Below, one piece after another: positions 23,825 through 34,298 of a DNA stretch of 64,000 nt. The stretch spans positions 74,765,121-74,829,120 of the forward strand of contig NC_030814.1 in the NCBI RefSeq assembly GCF_001704415.2. The letters are read 5' to 3'. The notes below the pieces were generated by a model that was given only the letters and a program-made list of their open reading frames with translations, was not told where the DNA came from and did not search any database. The stretch comes from Capra hircus. Its lineage: Eukaryota > Chordata > Mammalia > Artiodactyla > Bovidae. Made by a program: the position numbers and the translations under genes. The first letter of the stretch is position 1. Each line of letters opens with the position of its first letter.

Positions 23825-24186
23825 CAGAGGATGAGATGGTTGGATGGCATCACTGACTCAATGGACATAGGTTTGGGTAGACTCCGGGAGTTGGTGATGG
23901 ACAGGAAGGCCTGGCGTGCCATGGTTCATGGCGTCACAAAGAGTTGGACACAAATGAGTGACTGAACTGAACTGAACAGACTTCACATTACTTCAGGTTT
24001 TCCCTAGAGGCTGAAATACACATTAAAAGCTTCTTTTTCTTCCTTTCTTATCCTAGCAGACCGCCATACACTTATGGAATATTTTATGGATCACGGGCAA
24101 GCTGGGGGAAATGATATTTATGCATTTTTGCATTACTGAGGAAAACACATATCAGGCAAGTATATCATATGTCACTCAGTTTCCAG

Positions 24187-24211
24187 AAAAAAAAAAATAT
24201 ATATATATATA
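24187..24211 (+). repeat. A-run and (TA)n microsatellite
   Basis: About 11 A followed by 7 TA units. Confidence 0.9.
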
Positions 24212-24237
24212 GTTGGATTTCATTCCCTTCATCCTTG

Positions 24238-24440
24238 GGAAGCTTCCTGAGTGGCTCAAATGGTAAAGAATTTGCCTGCAACGCGGGAGACCTGGGTTTG
24301 ATCCCTGGGTCAGGAAGATCCCCTGGAAAAGGGAATGGCAACCAACTCCATTATTCTAGTCTGGAGAATTCCATGTACAGAGAAGCCTGGCAGGCTACAG
24401 TCCATGGGATCTCAAAGAGTTCGACACAACTGAGCAAATA
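24238..24440 (+). mobile_element. Bov-tA SINE
   Basis: A box 'tggctcaaatgg' (24252-24263), B box 'ggtttgatccc' (24295-24305), body 'aatggcaaccaactcc', tail 'gagttcgacacaactgagc'. Full length. Confidence 0.9.
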
Positions 24441-24536
24441 AATCATAATTATAATTCTTCTTGGCATATGTGTTCAGTTAAGTGCATGTTTTGCAACTTC
24501 AAATATTCAAGTATCTTCCAATAACATCCCAAGTCT

Positions 24537-24559
24537 TTTTTTTTTTTTTTTTTTTTTTT
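24537..24559 (+). repeat. Poly(T) tract, 23 bp
   Basis: Uninterrupted T run. No retroposon body adjoins it that I can identify. Confidence 0.9.
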
Positions 24560-24829
24560 ACATTCCAGGATGTAGTGCCATCAGCTTGTAAGGATTAGGC
24601 TGATTCAGTAGTTGTGTTAGTTTTGATTACTCTTCTCCATATTTTTAAGTGGTCTGCAACAGAGATCAGCAGCATTCAAATTCAGATCTTAATAAGATCA
24701 TCCAAATTTGAGGGAGATATTTAGGCTCACATCTGTGCCAAAATCATAGCTGAAATGGAGATGATTTTATAGCTATGTATAACAGACATTTCATCATTTG
24801 GTTTAATGACTAAGATGTGACATGGTTGT

Positions 24830-26225
24830 TGTTGTTCAGTTGCTAAATCATGTCCAACTCTTTGTGACCCCATGGACTGCAGCACACCAGGTTTCCCTGT
24901 TCTTCACTATCTCCCAGAGTATGCTCATACTCATGCCCCTTGAGTCAGTGATCCCATCCAACCGTCTCATCCTCTGTCACCTCCTTCTCCTTTTGCCCTC
25001 AATCTTTCCCAGCATCAGGGTCCTTTCCAGTGAGTCGGCTCTTTGCATCAGGTGACCACAGTATTGGAGCTTTAGCATCAGTCCTTCCAATGAATATTCA
25101 GGATTGACTTCCTTTAGAATTAACTGGTTTGACCTCCTTGCAGTTCAAGGGACTTTCAGGAGTCTTGTCTAGCACCACAATTCAAAAGCATCAATCCTTT
25201 GGTACTCAGCCCTCTGAATGGTCCAACTCTCATATCCATAAATGGAATGTACGGAAAAAACCATAACTTTGACTGTATGGACTTTTGTCAGTAAGTAAGG
25301 TCTCTTTTTTAATATGCTATCTAAGTTTGTCACAGCTTTTCCTCCAAAGGGCAAGCATCTTTTAATTTTGGGGCTGCAGTCACTGTCTACAGTGCTTTTG
25401 CAGGCCAGGAAAATAAAATCTGCCACTGTTTCAACTTTTTCTCCTTCTATTTACCATAAAGTAATGGGACCAGATGCCATGATCGTAGGTTTATGAATGT
25501 TGAGTTTTAAGCAAACTTTTTCACTCTCCTCTTTCACCCTCACCAAGAGGCTGTTTAGTTCCACTCGTTTTCTGCCATTCAGTTCAATTCAGCTCAGTTG
25601 CTCAGTCGTGCCTGACTCTTTGCAACCCCATAGACTGCAGCACACCAGGCCTCCCTATCCATTGCCAGTTCCCGGAGTTTACTCAGACTCATGTCCATTG
25701 AGTCAGTGGTGCCATCCAGCCATCTCATCCTCTGTTGCTCTGTCGTCCCCTTCTCCTCCTGCCTTCAATCTTTCCCAGATCAGGGTCTTTTCAAATGAGT
25801 CAGTTCTTCCCATCAGGTGACCAAAGTATTGGAGTTTCAGCTTCAGCATCATTCCTTCCAATGAATATTCAGGACTGATTTACTTTAGGATGGACTGCTT
25901 TGATCTCTTTGAAGTCCAAGGGACTCTCAAGATTCTTCTCCAACACCACAGTTCAAAAGCACCAATTCTGTCATTAGAGTGGTGCCATCTGCATATCTAA
26001 GGTTGTTTATATTTCTCCTGACAATCTTGATTCCAACTTGTGAGTCACCAGCCCACCGTTTTTCATGATAAATAAGAAGGGTGACAACATACAGTCTTGA
26101 TGTACTCCTTTCCCAATTTTAAAACAGTCCATGGTTCCATGTCCAGTTCTGTTACTTCTCAACCTGTGTACAGGTTTCTCAGGAGGCAGATAATGTGGTC
26201 TCTTTATTCCCAACTCTTTACGAAT
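24830..26225 (-). mobile_element. BovB LINE, 5'-truncated, split by a younger BovB
   Basis: The minus-strand BovB 3' half starts at the 'gttgttcagttgctaaatc' end. It runs to 25579, is interrupted by another BovB 3' end, and resumes at 25976 with 'agagtggtgccatctgcata', the expected continuation. It fades out by about 26225. It is diverged, with only short open stretches such as 25169-25426. Confidence 0.85.
25580..25966 (-). mobile_element. BovB 3' end nested in older BovB
   Basis: About 387 bp from 'cagttcaattcagctcagtt' to 'aaaagcaccaattc', the BovB 3' terminus in reverse. It interrupts the older copy between flanking 10-mers 'ttctgccatt' (25570-25579) and 'ttctgtcatt' (25966-25975), 9 of 10 identical. 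These are a target-site duplication within BovB sequence. Confidence 0.88.
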
Positions 26226-26300
26226 TCTCTAATTTGTTCTGAGCGCAAGCGGCTGCGACCAGCGCAAAAAGCGCAGGCGGCTGTGACTAGTGCACTAAGC

Positions 26301-26680
26301 ACAACCAAGAGGAGTTACCCCACGTCCGAGGTCAGGGGCAGCGGCCGAGAGTGCCAGGCTGTGATGGCACAGGAACAGCCAAGATGAGCTACCCTGCATC
26401 TGAGGTAGGGGCGGTGGCTGGGAGGAGCCACCCTACATCTGAGGTGAGGTGCGACGGACGGGAGGAGCAACCCCGTGTCTGAGGCCAGGGGCGGCAGCTA
26501 GGAGGAGCGACCCCAGGTCCAAGGAGCGGTGGCTGCGCGGGCACAGGAGGGCCTAGAGGAGCCATCCCACGGTGAAGATCAGGAAGGGCGGCAGTGAGGA
26601 GATACCCCTCATTCAAGGTAAGGAGCAGCGGCTGGGCTTTGCTGGAGCAGCCATGAAGAGATACCCCACACCCAGGTTAA
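26301..26680 (+). promoter_or_regulatory. GC-rich tandem units in BovB leader
   Basis: Six to eight imperfect units recur at about 45-70 bp, each resembling 'gaggagcnaccccangtc' plus 'gaggtnaggggcggcggc'. They stand out as CpG- and G-rich against AT-rich flanks. By position upstream of the coding region they form the element's 5' UTR and may contain its internal promoter; the promoter role is inference. Confidence 0.5.
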
Positions 26681-26854
26681 GAGAAACCCAAGTAAGATGG
26701 TAGGTGTTGCAAGAGGGTATCAGAAGGCAGACAAACTGAAACCATACTCACAGAAAACTTGTCAATCTAATCACACTAGGACCACAGCCTTGTCTAACTC
26801 AATGAAACTAAGCCATGCCCGCGAGGCAACCCAAGACGGGCGAGGTCTGACAGA

Positions 26855-28079
26855 ATGTGGTCCACTGGAGAAGGGAATGGCAAACCACTTCAGTATTCTT
26901 GTCTTGAGAACCCCATGAACAGTATGAAAAGGAAAAACGATAGGATACTGAAAGAGGAACTCCCCAGGTCAGTAGGTACCCAATATGCTACTGGAGATCA
27001 GTGGAGAAATAACTCCAGAAAGAATGAAGGGATGGAGCCAAAGCAAAAACAATACCCAGCTGTGGATGTGACTGGTGATAGAAGCAAGGTTTGATGCTGT
27101 AAAGAGCAATATTGCATAGGAACCTGGAATGTCAGGTCCATGAATCAAGGCAAATTGGAAGGGGTCAAACAAGAGATGGCAAGGGTGAACGTTGACATTC
27201 TAGGAATCAGCGAACTAAAATGGACTGGAATGGGTGAATTTAACTCAGAGGACCATTATATCTACTACTGCAGGCAGAAATCCCTCAGAAGACATGGAGT
27301 AGCCATCATGGTCAACAAAAGAGTCTGAAATGCAGTACTTGGATGCAATCTTAAAAACGACAGAATGATCTCTGTTCATCTTCAAGGCAAACCATTCAAT
27401 ATCACAGTAATCCAAATCTATGCCCCAACCAGTAACGCTGAAGAAGCTGAAGTTGAACGGGTTCTATGAAGACCTACAAGACCTTTTAGAACTAACACCC
27501 CAAAAAAGATGTCCTTTTCATTATAGGGGACTGGAATGCAAAAGTAGGAAGTCAAGAAACATCTGGAGTAACAGGCAAATTTAGCCTTGGAATGCGGAAT
27601 GAAGCAGGGCAAAGACTATAGAGTTTTGCCAAGAAAATGCACTGGTCATAGCAAACACCCTCTTCCAACAACAAAAGAGAAGACTCTACATGTGGACATC
27701 ACCAGATGGTCAACACCAAAATCAGGTTGATTATATTTTTTGCAGCCAAAGATGGAGAAGTTCTATACAGTCAACAAAAACAAGACCAGGAGCTGACTGT
27801 GGCTCAGATCATGAACTCCTTATTGCCAAATTCAGACTTAAATTGAAGAAAGTAGGGAAAACCGCTAGACCATTCAGGTATGACCTAAATCAAATCCCTT
27901 ATGATTATACAGTGGGAGTGAGAAATAGATTTAAGGGCCTAGATCTGATAGGTAGAGTGCCTGATGAACTATGGAATAAGTTCGTGACATTGTACAGGAG
28001 ACAGGGATCAAGACCATCTCCATGGAAAAGAAATGCAAAAAAGCAAAATGGCTGTCTGGGAGGCCTTACTAATAGCTGA
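26855..28079 (+). pseudogene. BovB endonuclease domain, broken
   Basis: The apurinic-type endonuclease would nick the target DNA before reverse transcription. Visible pieces: GTWNVRSMNQGKLEGVKQE and SELKWTGMGEF in 27120-27240, then GDWNAKVGS near 27530. A third frame (27690-28079) has TSPDGQHQNQVDYIFCSQRW and the catalytic-type CGSDHELLIAKF, ending KKQNGCLGGL and a stop. Catalytic signatures are mostly retained, but the frame shifts at least twice (about 27330-27470 and 27600-27690). Confidence 0.75.
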
Positions 28080-28222
28080 GAAAAGAAAAGAAGCAAAGAG
28101 CCAGGAGAAAAGGAAAAATATAAGCATCTGAGTGCAGAGTTCCAAAGAAGAGCAAGAAGAGATAAGAAAGCCTTCTTCAGCGACCAGTGCAAAGAAATAG
28201 AGGAAAACAGCAGAATGGGAAA

Positions 28223-29007
28223 GAGGCTGGTCAGGTGGTCTGGTATTCCCCCATCATGAAGTGTTTTCCAGAGTTTATTGTGATCCACACAGTCAAAGGC
28301 TTTGGCATAGTCAATAGAGCAGAAATAGATGTTTTTCTGGAACTCTCTTGCTTTTTTGCTGATCCAGCAGATGTTGTCAATTTGATCTCTGGTTCCTCTG
28401 CCTTTTCTAAAACCAGCTTGAACATCTGGAAGTTCACGGTTCACGTACTACTGAAGCCTGGCTTGGAAAATTTTGAGCATTACTTTACTAGCATGTGAAA
28501 TGAGTGCAATTGTGCGGTAGTTTGAACATTCTTTGGCATTGCATTTCTTTGGGATTGGAATGAAAACGGACCTTTTCCAGTCCTGTGGTCACTGATGAGT
28601 TTTCTAAATTTGATGGCTTATTGAGTGCAGCACTTTCACAGCATCATCTTTCAGGATTTGAAATAGCTCAACTGGAATGCCATCACCTCCACTAGCTTTG
28701 TTTGTAGTGATGCTTTCTAAGGCCCATTTGACTTCACATTCCAGGATGTCTGGCTCTAGGTGAGTGATCATACCATCGTGATTATCTGGGTTGTGAAGAT
28801 CTTTTTTGTACAGTTCTTCTGTGTATTCTTGCCGCCTCTTCTTAAAATCTTCTGCTTCTGTTAGGTCCATACCATTTCTGTCCTTTATCAATCCCATCTT
28901 TGCATGAAATGTTCCCTTGGTATCTCTCATTTTCTTGAAGAGATCTCTAGTCTTTCTCATTCTGTTGTTTTCCTCTATTTCTTTGCACTGATCACTGAGG
29001 AAGGCTT
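28223..29007 (-). mobile_element. Inverted BovB segment (linker to RT finger)
   Basis: BovB sequence on the minus strand sandwiched between plus-strand BovB pieces. Its ends are internal: it begins at 'ggctggtcaggtggtctgg' (RT palm) and ends at 'ctgaggaaggctt' (linker). It therefore lacks both the BovB 3' tail and a normal insertion end. The first ~60 bp of the linker occur in both the left plus-strand arm and the end of this segment, forming inverted repeats. Confidence 0.8.
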
Positions 29008-29285
29008 AATGACCCAGATAACCACGATGGTGTGGTCACTCACCTAGTGCCAGACATCCTGGAGTGTGACATCAAGTGGGCCTTAGGAAGCATTATTATG
29101 AACAAAGCTAGTGCAAGTAATGGAATTCCAATTGAACTATCTCAAATCCTGAAAGATGATGCTGTGAAAGTGCTGTATTCAATTTGCCAGCAAATTTGGA
29201 AAACTCAGCAGTGGCCTGGAAAAGGTCAGTTTTTATTCCAATCCCCAAAAAGGCAATGTCAAAGAATGTTCAAATTACCGCACAA
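29008..29285 (+). mobile_element. BovB RT N-terminal fragment
   Basis: Plus-strand BovB from 'gacccagataaccacgatgg' to 'caaattaccgcaca', encoding DILECDIKWALGSIIMNKAS and LKDDAVKVLYSICQQIWKTQ, then unique DNA. It is complementary to part of the adjacent inverted segment (about 28510-28790). Confidence 0.8.
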
Positions 29286-29289
29286 GAAG

Positions 29290-29929
29290 TTGTATAGCAT
29301 TTTGAAAATGTGGTTATTTTAACACGAATATGAAGAGTGCTATTCTTTAAAAATTTAAGACAATCAGTATAGGCTTAGCTATGCCTGTTAAACACATAGT
29401 CTATTAGCTTAATTATCAAATGACATGTTCAAGCAGTCTTTTAGGCAGTGTAGGTATCTTCCCTGCCAGGAATGTGCTAGTAGTTTTGTGTAGTAGTTTA
29501 GCAACTTTTTAGAAGTAACTTGCTTTTTGCTAATAAAATCATACATAAATTCCTAGCACATATATAATTAATTGAACTGCCACACTATTAGGATAAATTT
29601 ATTTCATAAATATAAGGTTAGAAAGTTATTGATGAAATTAATAAGAGTAATGATGCTTTTATTTTTTAAAATTTTGTGTGAGGGTTGCAAGTCCCACTTG
29701 GCCTCTACAGCATTTATTTCTGTCATGTATGTGAACTAATATTTTAAAAGCTTATTTGCTCTCTAATTATTCACAAAGATTAGCTGTTATTAAACTACTC
29801 ATCATGACAATTGAATACATTCTTCATGTATATACAAACAGAAAGAAAGCTCACAAAATGAATTAATCTGGTAGACTTATGCTAAAGATTTTGTGGCATT
29901 CAACATTTGATTATATATTTATTATAATT
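29290..29929. other. AT-rich unique DNA
   Basis: No gene or recognised repeat. Confidence 0.45.
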
Positions 29930-31200
29930 TTTAAACTATTTAATTGGAAATTATTTTAGACTGATATAAAAGTTTCAAAAATAGTAAGAAAGTTCCTCTG
30001 TATCTTTTACCCACCTTAGGCTAAAGTTACCATATTTTACAACTACACAGCAATTATTGAAAATAGGAAATTAACATACCATTATAGTACTATTAATATA
30101 TCATTATAATGCTATTAATTAAACTAAAAATCTTTTCACAATTTCAAGTCGTTTTCATAAATGTCTTTTTCCCATTCTCAGAACCAGTCTAGGATTCCAA
30201 ATTGCATTTGTTACTCATAATCCAAGACGGTCACTTCCTCAGTGTTTCTCTTGTCTTCTATAATCTCAGCACTTTCTTAAAATGCTGACAATTGTTTTGT
30301 AGACTATTCATCATTTTCTTTGATAATGTCTCATTATTACAATGAAGTTATAGAAACAGATTTGCCTTTTGTCAACTCTCATCATTTACAGTTTTATCTA
30401 TATCTTGATTATTTCATCAATTTGGGGGAATTCTTGTCATATTTTCCCTTCAGTTCTGCTTCTGTCCTTTAGTCTCTCTATATAAATCCTTTTATTCATA
30501 CATTAGACTTTTGTAAGCTTCCCTGGTGGTTCAGATGGTAAAGAATCTACCTGCAATACAGGAGACCAGGGTTCGACCCAGGGTTGTGTAGTTCCCCGGG
30601 GAAGGGAATAACCCCGCCCCCCACTACAGTATCCTTAGGGCTTCCCTGAGGGCTCAGAAGGTAAAGAATCTGCCTGCAATGCAGGATACTTGGGTCAGTC
30701 CCTAGGTTGGGAAGATCTCTTGTGAAGGGAATGACCACCCCATGTTCCTCATGGCTTTTGTGCTCTTTTCTATATTTTCAATCATTTTTCCTTCTCATGC
30801 TCTAATTTATTTTCTACAGACCAAGATTTACAAGTTTTTTGACTCTTTTTAGCTTTAATTTTTTTTTTACAGATTCTAGTTCAGTTTTTCCATATGTCTA
30901 TCTATAGCTAATAAATTAATCAGTTATTTTGAAACCCATACTCTCATGGTATCAATACCTGGATTAGCTGTTGGTCTATTTCTCGGCTTTTGGTTATTTG
31001 ACCGTTAATCTTGAAATCCCTGGTAGTTTACTGAATGTTGGCTGTTTATTGCAAAAATGTTTTAAAACTCTAGGTGTTGTTACAAATCTCTAGAGAAAGC
31101 ATGCTACTGCTGCAGACAGAGAGAATAATAGGCAGATCTAGTTGAGGACACATTTGGACATTATGAAGGTTAATCTATCTAAGATTTGCCCTTAAATCAA
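29930..31200 (+). mobile_element. Probable old mammalian L1 3' region, split by BOV-A2
   Basis: The left part (29950-30290) has 'ttacccaccttaggctaaag', 'gaaattaacataccattata' and 'tcagaaccagtctaggattc'. The right part (30750-31120) has 'cagttattttgaaacccata' and 'tttactgaatgttggctgt'. These resemble old L1M 3' UTR sequence that I remember only loosely. The BOV-A2 at 30516-30748 would have inserted into it. Confidence 0.35.
30516..30748 (+). mobile_element. BOV-A2 dimeric SINE
   Basis: Two head-to-tail Bov-A monomers, each starting 'gcttccctg' followed by 'ggtaaagaatct' (about 30517 and 30640), the first with 'gggttcgaccc' as its B-box region. The monomer-monomer structure defines BOV-A2. Confidence 0.85.
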
Positions 31201-32030
31201 TTGTAATAAATCACTAGAGATTTCAACTGAAAGCCTTAGGCATTTACCCTGACCCTTCTTACTAAATGAAGCCTAAAAATGCTTAAAGTTAACATTTTTG
31301 TTTGTTTGTTTCTACAGCACTGTGAGACTTCATAAATCTCTGGTTATCATACTAGTTTTAACTGACTATTTTTTAGTTCCTTGTGTCTCATCCCATGCAT
31401 TTACATATCTTCTCTCCAGAATCTTGTCCCATTAACTGCTGCTTTCATAGACAACTTGAAAAACATTTTGTTTGAATATTTCTTTTTCTCTTTAGCCCAG
31501 TGATATTGCATATGCGCTGAGCTACTGCTTTTCCCTCAGCATTTCTTCCTAACACTAGTAACTGGAAACGCCTTAAGCTGAAAAACAGGGATAAGGGTAA
31601 ACCTCTATGCATCTCCTTTCTCTCCAGGATCTTGGCCTTTGTGATATATTCAAATTTGCTTTACATTCAGTTATTTCTTGTAAAGTGTTAACTACTGCGT
31701 CATGCTGCTGCTGCTAACTACTGTGTCATAGTTAGAAGATAAAGTCTTGCTATAGTCACTTTACTCAAGTGCATGTCTAATGCAAGTACAACGTTCCTGC
31801 TCCCTGAAGAGAGCACTGTGGTCTCTTTGCAGTGGTCTGCACTACTGTCTTGAAGGAGAGGGCCAGATCCCATCCCCCACTCAAAGTTTCCTACCTACAC
31901 ACCCACCAGCTATCTCCACAAGTCTTCCTCATAGAAGTCTCCACCTCTTCTGACTCTTAAGACATTTGTATCTTTGATATTGGTATTAGACTCTACTTAC
32001 TCTCAATCAATGCAGTTTAATCTCCAATTA
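31201..32030. other. Unique DNA, no gene seen
   Basis: Includes a tiny duplication, 'taactactgcgtcat' and 'taactactgtgtcat', around three CTG units (31688-31729). Otherwise nothing recognised. Confidence 0.4.
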
Positions 32031-32033
32031 ACT

Positions 32034-32245
32034 GGGGTTTCCCTTATGGCTCAGTAATAAAGAATCTGCCTGCAATGCAAGAGACGTGGGTTTGATCCCT
32101 GGGTCAGGAAGGTCCTTTGGAAAAGGAAATAGCATCCCACTCCAGTAATCTTTGCCTGGGAAATCCCATGGGCAGAGAAGCCTGGTGGGCTACAGTCCAT
32201 GATTTTGCAAAAGAGTCAGACACAACTGAGCAACTGAACCACAAG
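32034..32245 (+). mobile_element. Bov-tA SINE
   Basis: 'tttcccttatggctcagt', B box 'gggtttgatccc' (about 32089), body 'atcccatgggcagagaagcc', tail 'gtcagacacaactgagcaac'. Full length. Confidence 0.9.
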
Positions 32246-32535
32246 AGCCATCATCCAGCTAATGTGGAATGTTGCACCTCGAACCAAAATCAAGTACAAC
32301 TGAGTCCTTGAAAATATCACATTCATCTAAAATACATATTAAGGATGTATTGACTCAATGGGCCAATCTGATCATACAGACCATAGCCTTGTCTAACTCA
32401 GTGAAACTAAGCCATGCCATGTGGTTTAGTTTGGCCACCCAAGACAGGCGGGTCATGGTGGAGAGGTCTGACAGAATGTGATCCACTGGAGAAAGAAATG
32501 GCAAAACACTTCAGTATTCTTGCCTTGAGAACCCC

Positions 32536-32988
32536 ATGAACAGTATGAAAAGGCAAAATGATAGGATACTGAAAGAGGAACTCCCCAGGTCAGTAGGCAC
32601 CCAATATGCTACTGGAGATCAGTGGAAAAATAACTCCAGAAAGAATGAAGGGATGGAGCCAAAGCAAAAACAATACTCAGTTGTGGATGTGACTGGTGAC
32701 AGAAGCAAGGTCCGATGCTGTAAAGAGCAATATTGCATAGGAACCTGGAATGTCAGGTCCATGAATCAAGGCAAATTGGAAGTGGTCAAACAGGAGATGG
32801 CAAGAGTGAACGTTGACATTCTAGGAATCAGAGAACTAAAATGGACTGGAATGGGTGAATTTAACTCAGATGACCATTATATCTACTACTGTGGGCAGGA
32901 ATCCCTTAGAAGAAATGGAGTAGCCATCATAGTCAACAAAGAGTCCAAAATGCAGTACCTGGATGCAATGTCAAAAATGATAGAATGA
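32536..32988 (+). pseudogene. BovB endonuclease N-terminal half
   Basis: 150 open codons with QYCIGTWNVRSMNQGKLEVV, NVDILGIRELKWTGMGEF and DDHYIYYCGQESLRRNGVA. These are the first conserved blocks of the apurinic-type endonuclease, with the Asn in WNVRS and the Glu in RELKW retained. The frame ends in KMIE and a stop. The C-terminal half continues in other frames after the SINE, with the SDHE block at 33700 and TRPFRYDLNQIPYDYTVENR at 33750. Confidence 0.8.
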
Positions 32989-33162
32989 TCTCTGTTCGTT
33001 TCCAAGGCAAAACCATCCAATATCATGGTAATCCAAGTCTATGTCCCAACCAGTAACACTGAAGTAGCTGAAGTTGAATAGCTCTACAAAGACCTACAAG
33101 AACTTTTAGAACTAACACCCCAAAAAGATGTCCTTTTCATTATAGGGGACTGCAATGGAAAA

Positions 33163-33431
33163 TGGAAAAGGTGATGGCACCCCACTCCAGTATTCTTGCC
33201 TGGAAAATCCCACGGGTGGAGGAGCTTGGTAGGCTGCAATCCATGGTGTTGCAAAGAGTCGGATATGACTGAGCGACTTCACTTTCACACTTTGGAGAAG
33301 GAAATGGCAACTGCTCCAGTGTTCATGCCTGGAGAATCCCAGGGAAGGAGGAGCCTGGTGGGCTGCCATCTATGGGGTCGCACAGAGTCAGACACAACTG
33401 AAGCGGCTTAGCAGCAGCAGCAGCAGCAGCA
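33163..33431 (+). mobile_element. ART2A/Bov-tA-type SINE inside BovB endonuclease
   Basis: It starts 'tggaaaaggtgatggcacc', contains two related modules ('gagtcggatatgactgagcg' and 'gagtcagacacaactgaagc') and ends in a CAG/AGC tract of about 8 units. The 11-mers 'gcaatggaaaa' (33152-33162) and 'gcaatgcaaaa' (33432-33442) flank it, one mismatch apart, consistent with a target duplication. It is younger than its host BovB. Confidence 0.88.
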
Positions 33432-34298
33432 GCAATGCAAAAGCAGGAAGTCAAGAAACACCAGGCAAGTTTGGCCTTGGAGTACAGAATGAAGCAGGGC
33501 AAAGGCTAAAAAAGGTTTGCCAAGAAAACACACTGGTCATAGCAAACACCCTCTTCTAATGACACAAGAGAAGACTCTACATATGGACATCACTAGATGG
33601 TCAACACTGAAATCAGATTGATTATATTCTTTGCCACCAAAGAAGAAGAAGCTATATACAATCAGCAAAAACAAGACCAGGAGCTGACTGTGGCTCAGAT
33701 CATGAACTCCTTATTGCCAAAATCAGACTTAAATTGAACAAAGCAGGGAAAACCACTAGACCATTCAGGTATGACCTAAATCAAATCCCTTATGATTATA
33801 CAGTGGAAAATAGAAATAGATTTAAGGGACTAGATCTGATAGAGTGCCTGATGAACTATGAATGGAGGTTCTTGACATTGTACAACAGACTGGGATCAAG
33901 ATCATCCCCATGGAAAAGAAATGCAAGAAAACAAAATGGCTGTCTGAGAAGGCCTTATGAATAGCTATGATATGAAGAGAAGTAAAAAGCAAAGGAGGAA
34001 AGGAAAGATATAAGCAGAGTTCTGAATGCAGAGTTCCAAAGAATAGCAAGGAGAGATAAGAGAGCCTTCCTCAGTGATCAATGCAAAGAAATAGAGGAAA
34101 ACAATAGAATGGGAAAGACTAGAGATACCTTCAAGAAAATGAGAGATACCAAGGGAACATTTCATGCAAAGATGTGCTCGATAAAGGACAGAAATGGTAT
34201 GGACCTAACAGAAGCAGAAGATATTAAGAAGAGGTGGCAAGAATACACAGAAGAATTGTACAAAAAAAGATCTTCACAACCCAGATAATCATGATGGT

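Larger units (their letters stand above)
22952..23975 (+). mobile_element. BovB LINE, 5'-truncated, perfect target duplication
   Basis: It starts in the RT region at 'tgggaataccagaccacctg' and runs to the 'actgaactgaact' tail. Identical 13-mers 'acagacttcacat' flank it at 22939-22951 and 23976-23988, fixing both ends. The exact duplication suggests a relatively recent insertion compared with the other copies. Confidence 0.93.
26240..28224 (+). mobile_element. BovB LINE 5' half with its own leader
   Basis: It contains the GC-rich BovB leader (26240-26690), the 5' region 'taactcaatgaaactaagcc' (26798), the endonuclease region and the start of the linker. It breaks at about 28224 in 'cagaatgggaaag' and joins BovB sequence on the other strand. 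This is the only copy here with the GC-rich tandem leader. Its endonuclease is broken by frameshifts at about 27330-27690. Confidence 0.85.

Noticed and set aside
23332..23922. 196-codon minus-strand frame as a gene
   Set aside because: Antisense to the plus-strand BovB at 22952-23975.
30516..30748. Regularly spaced repeats suggesting a CRISPR-like array
   Set aside because: The repeats are the two monomers of BOV-A2; there is no short direct repeat with unique spacers.
31688..31730. Duplicated 15-mer around CTG units as a mobile-element footprint
   Set aside because: Too short and without an element body; ordinary slippage explains it.
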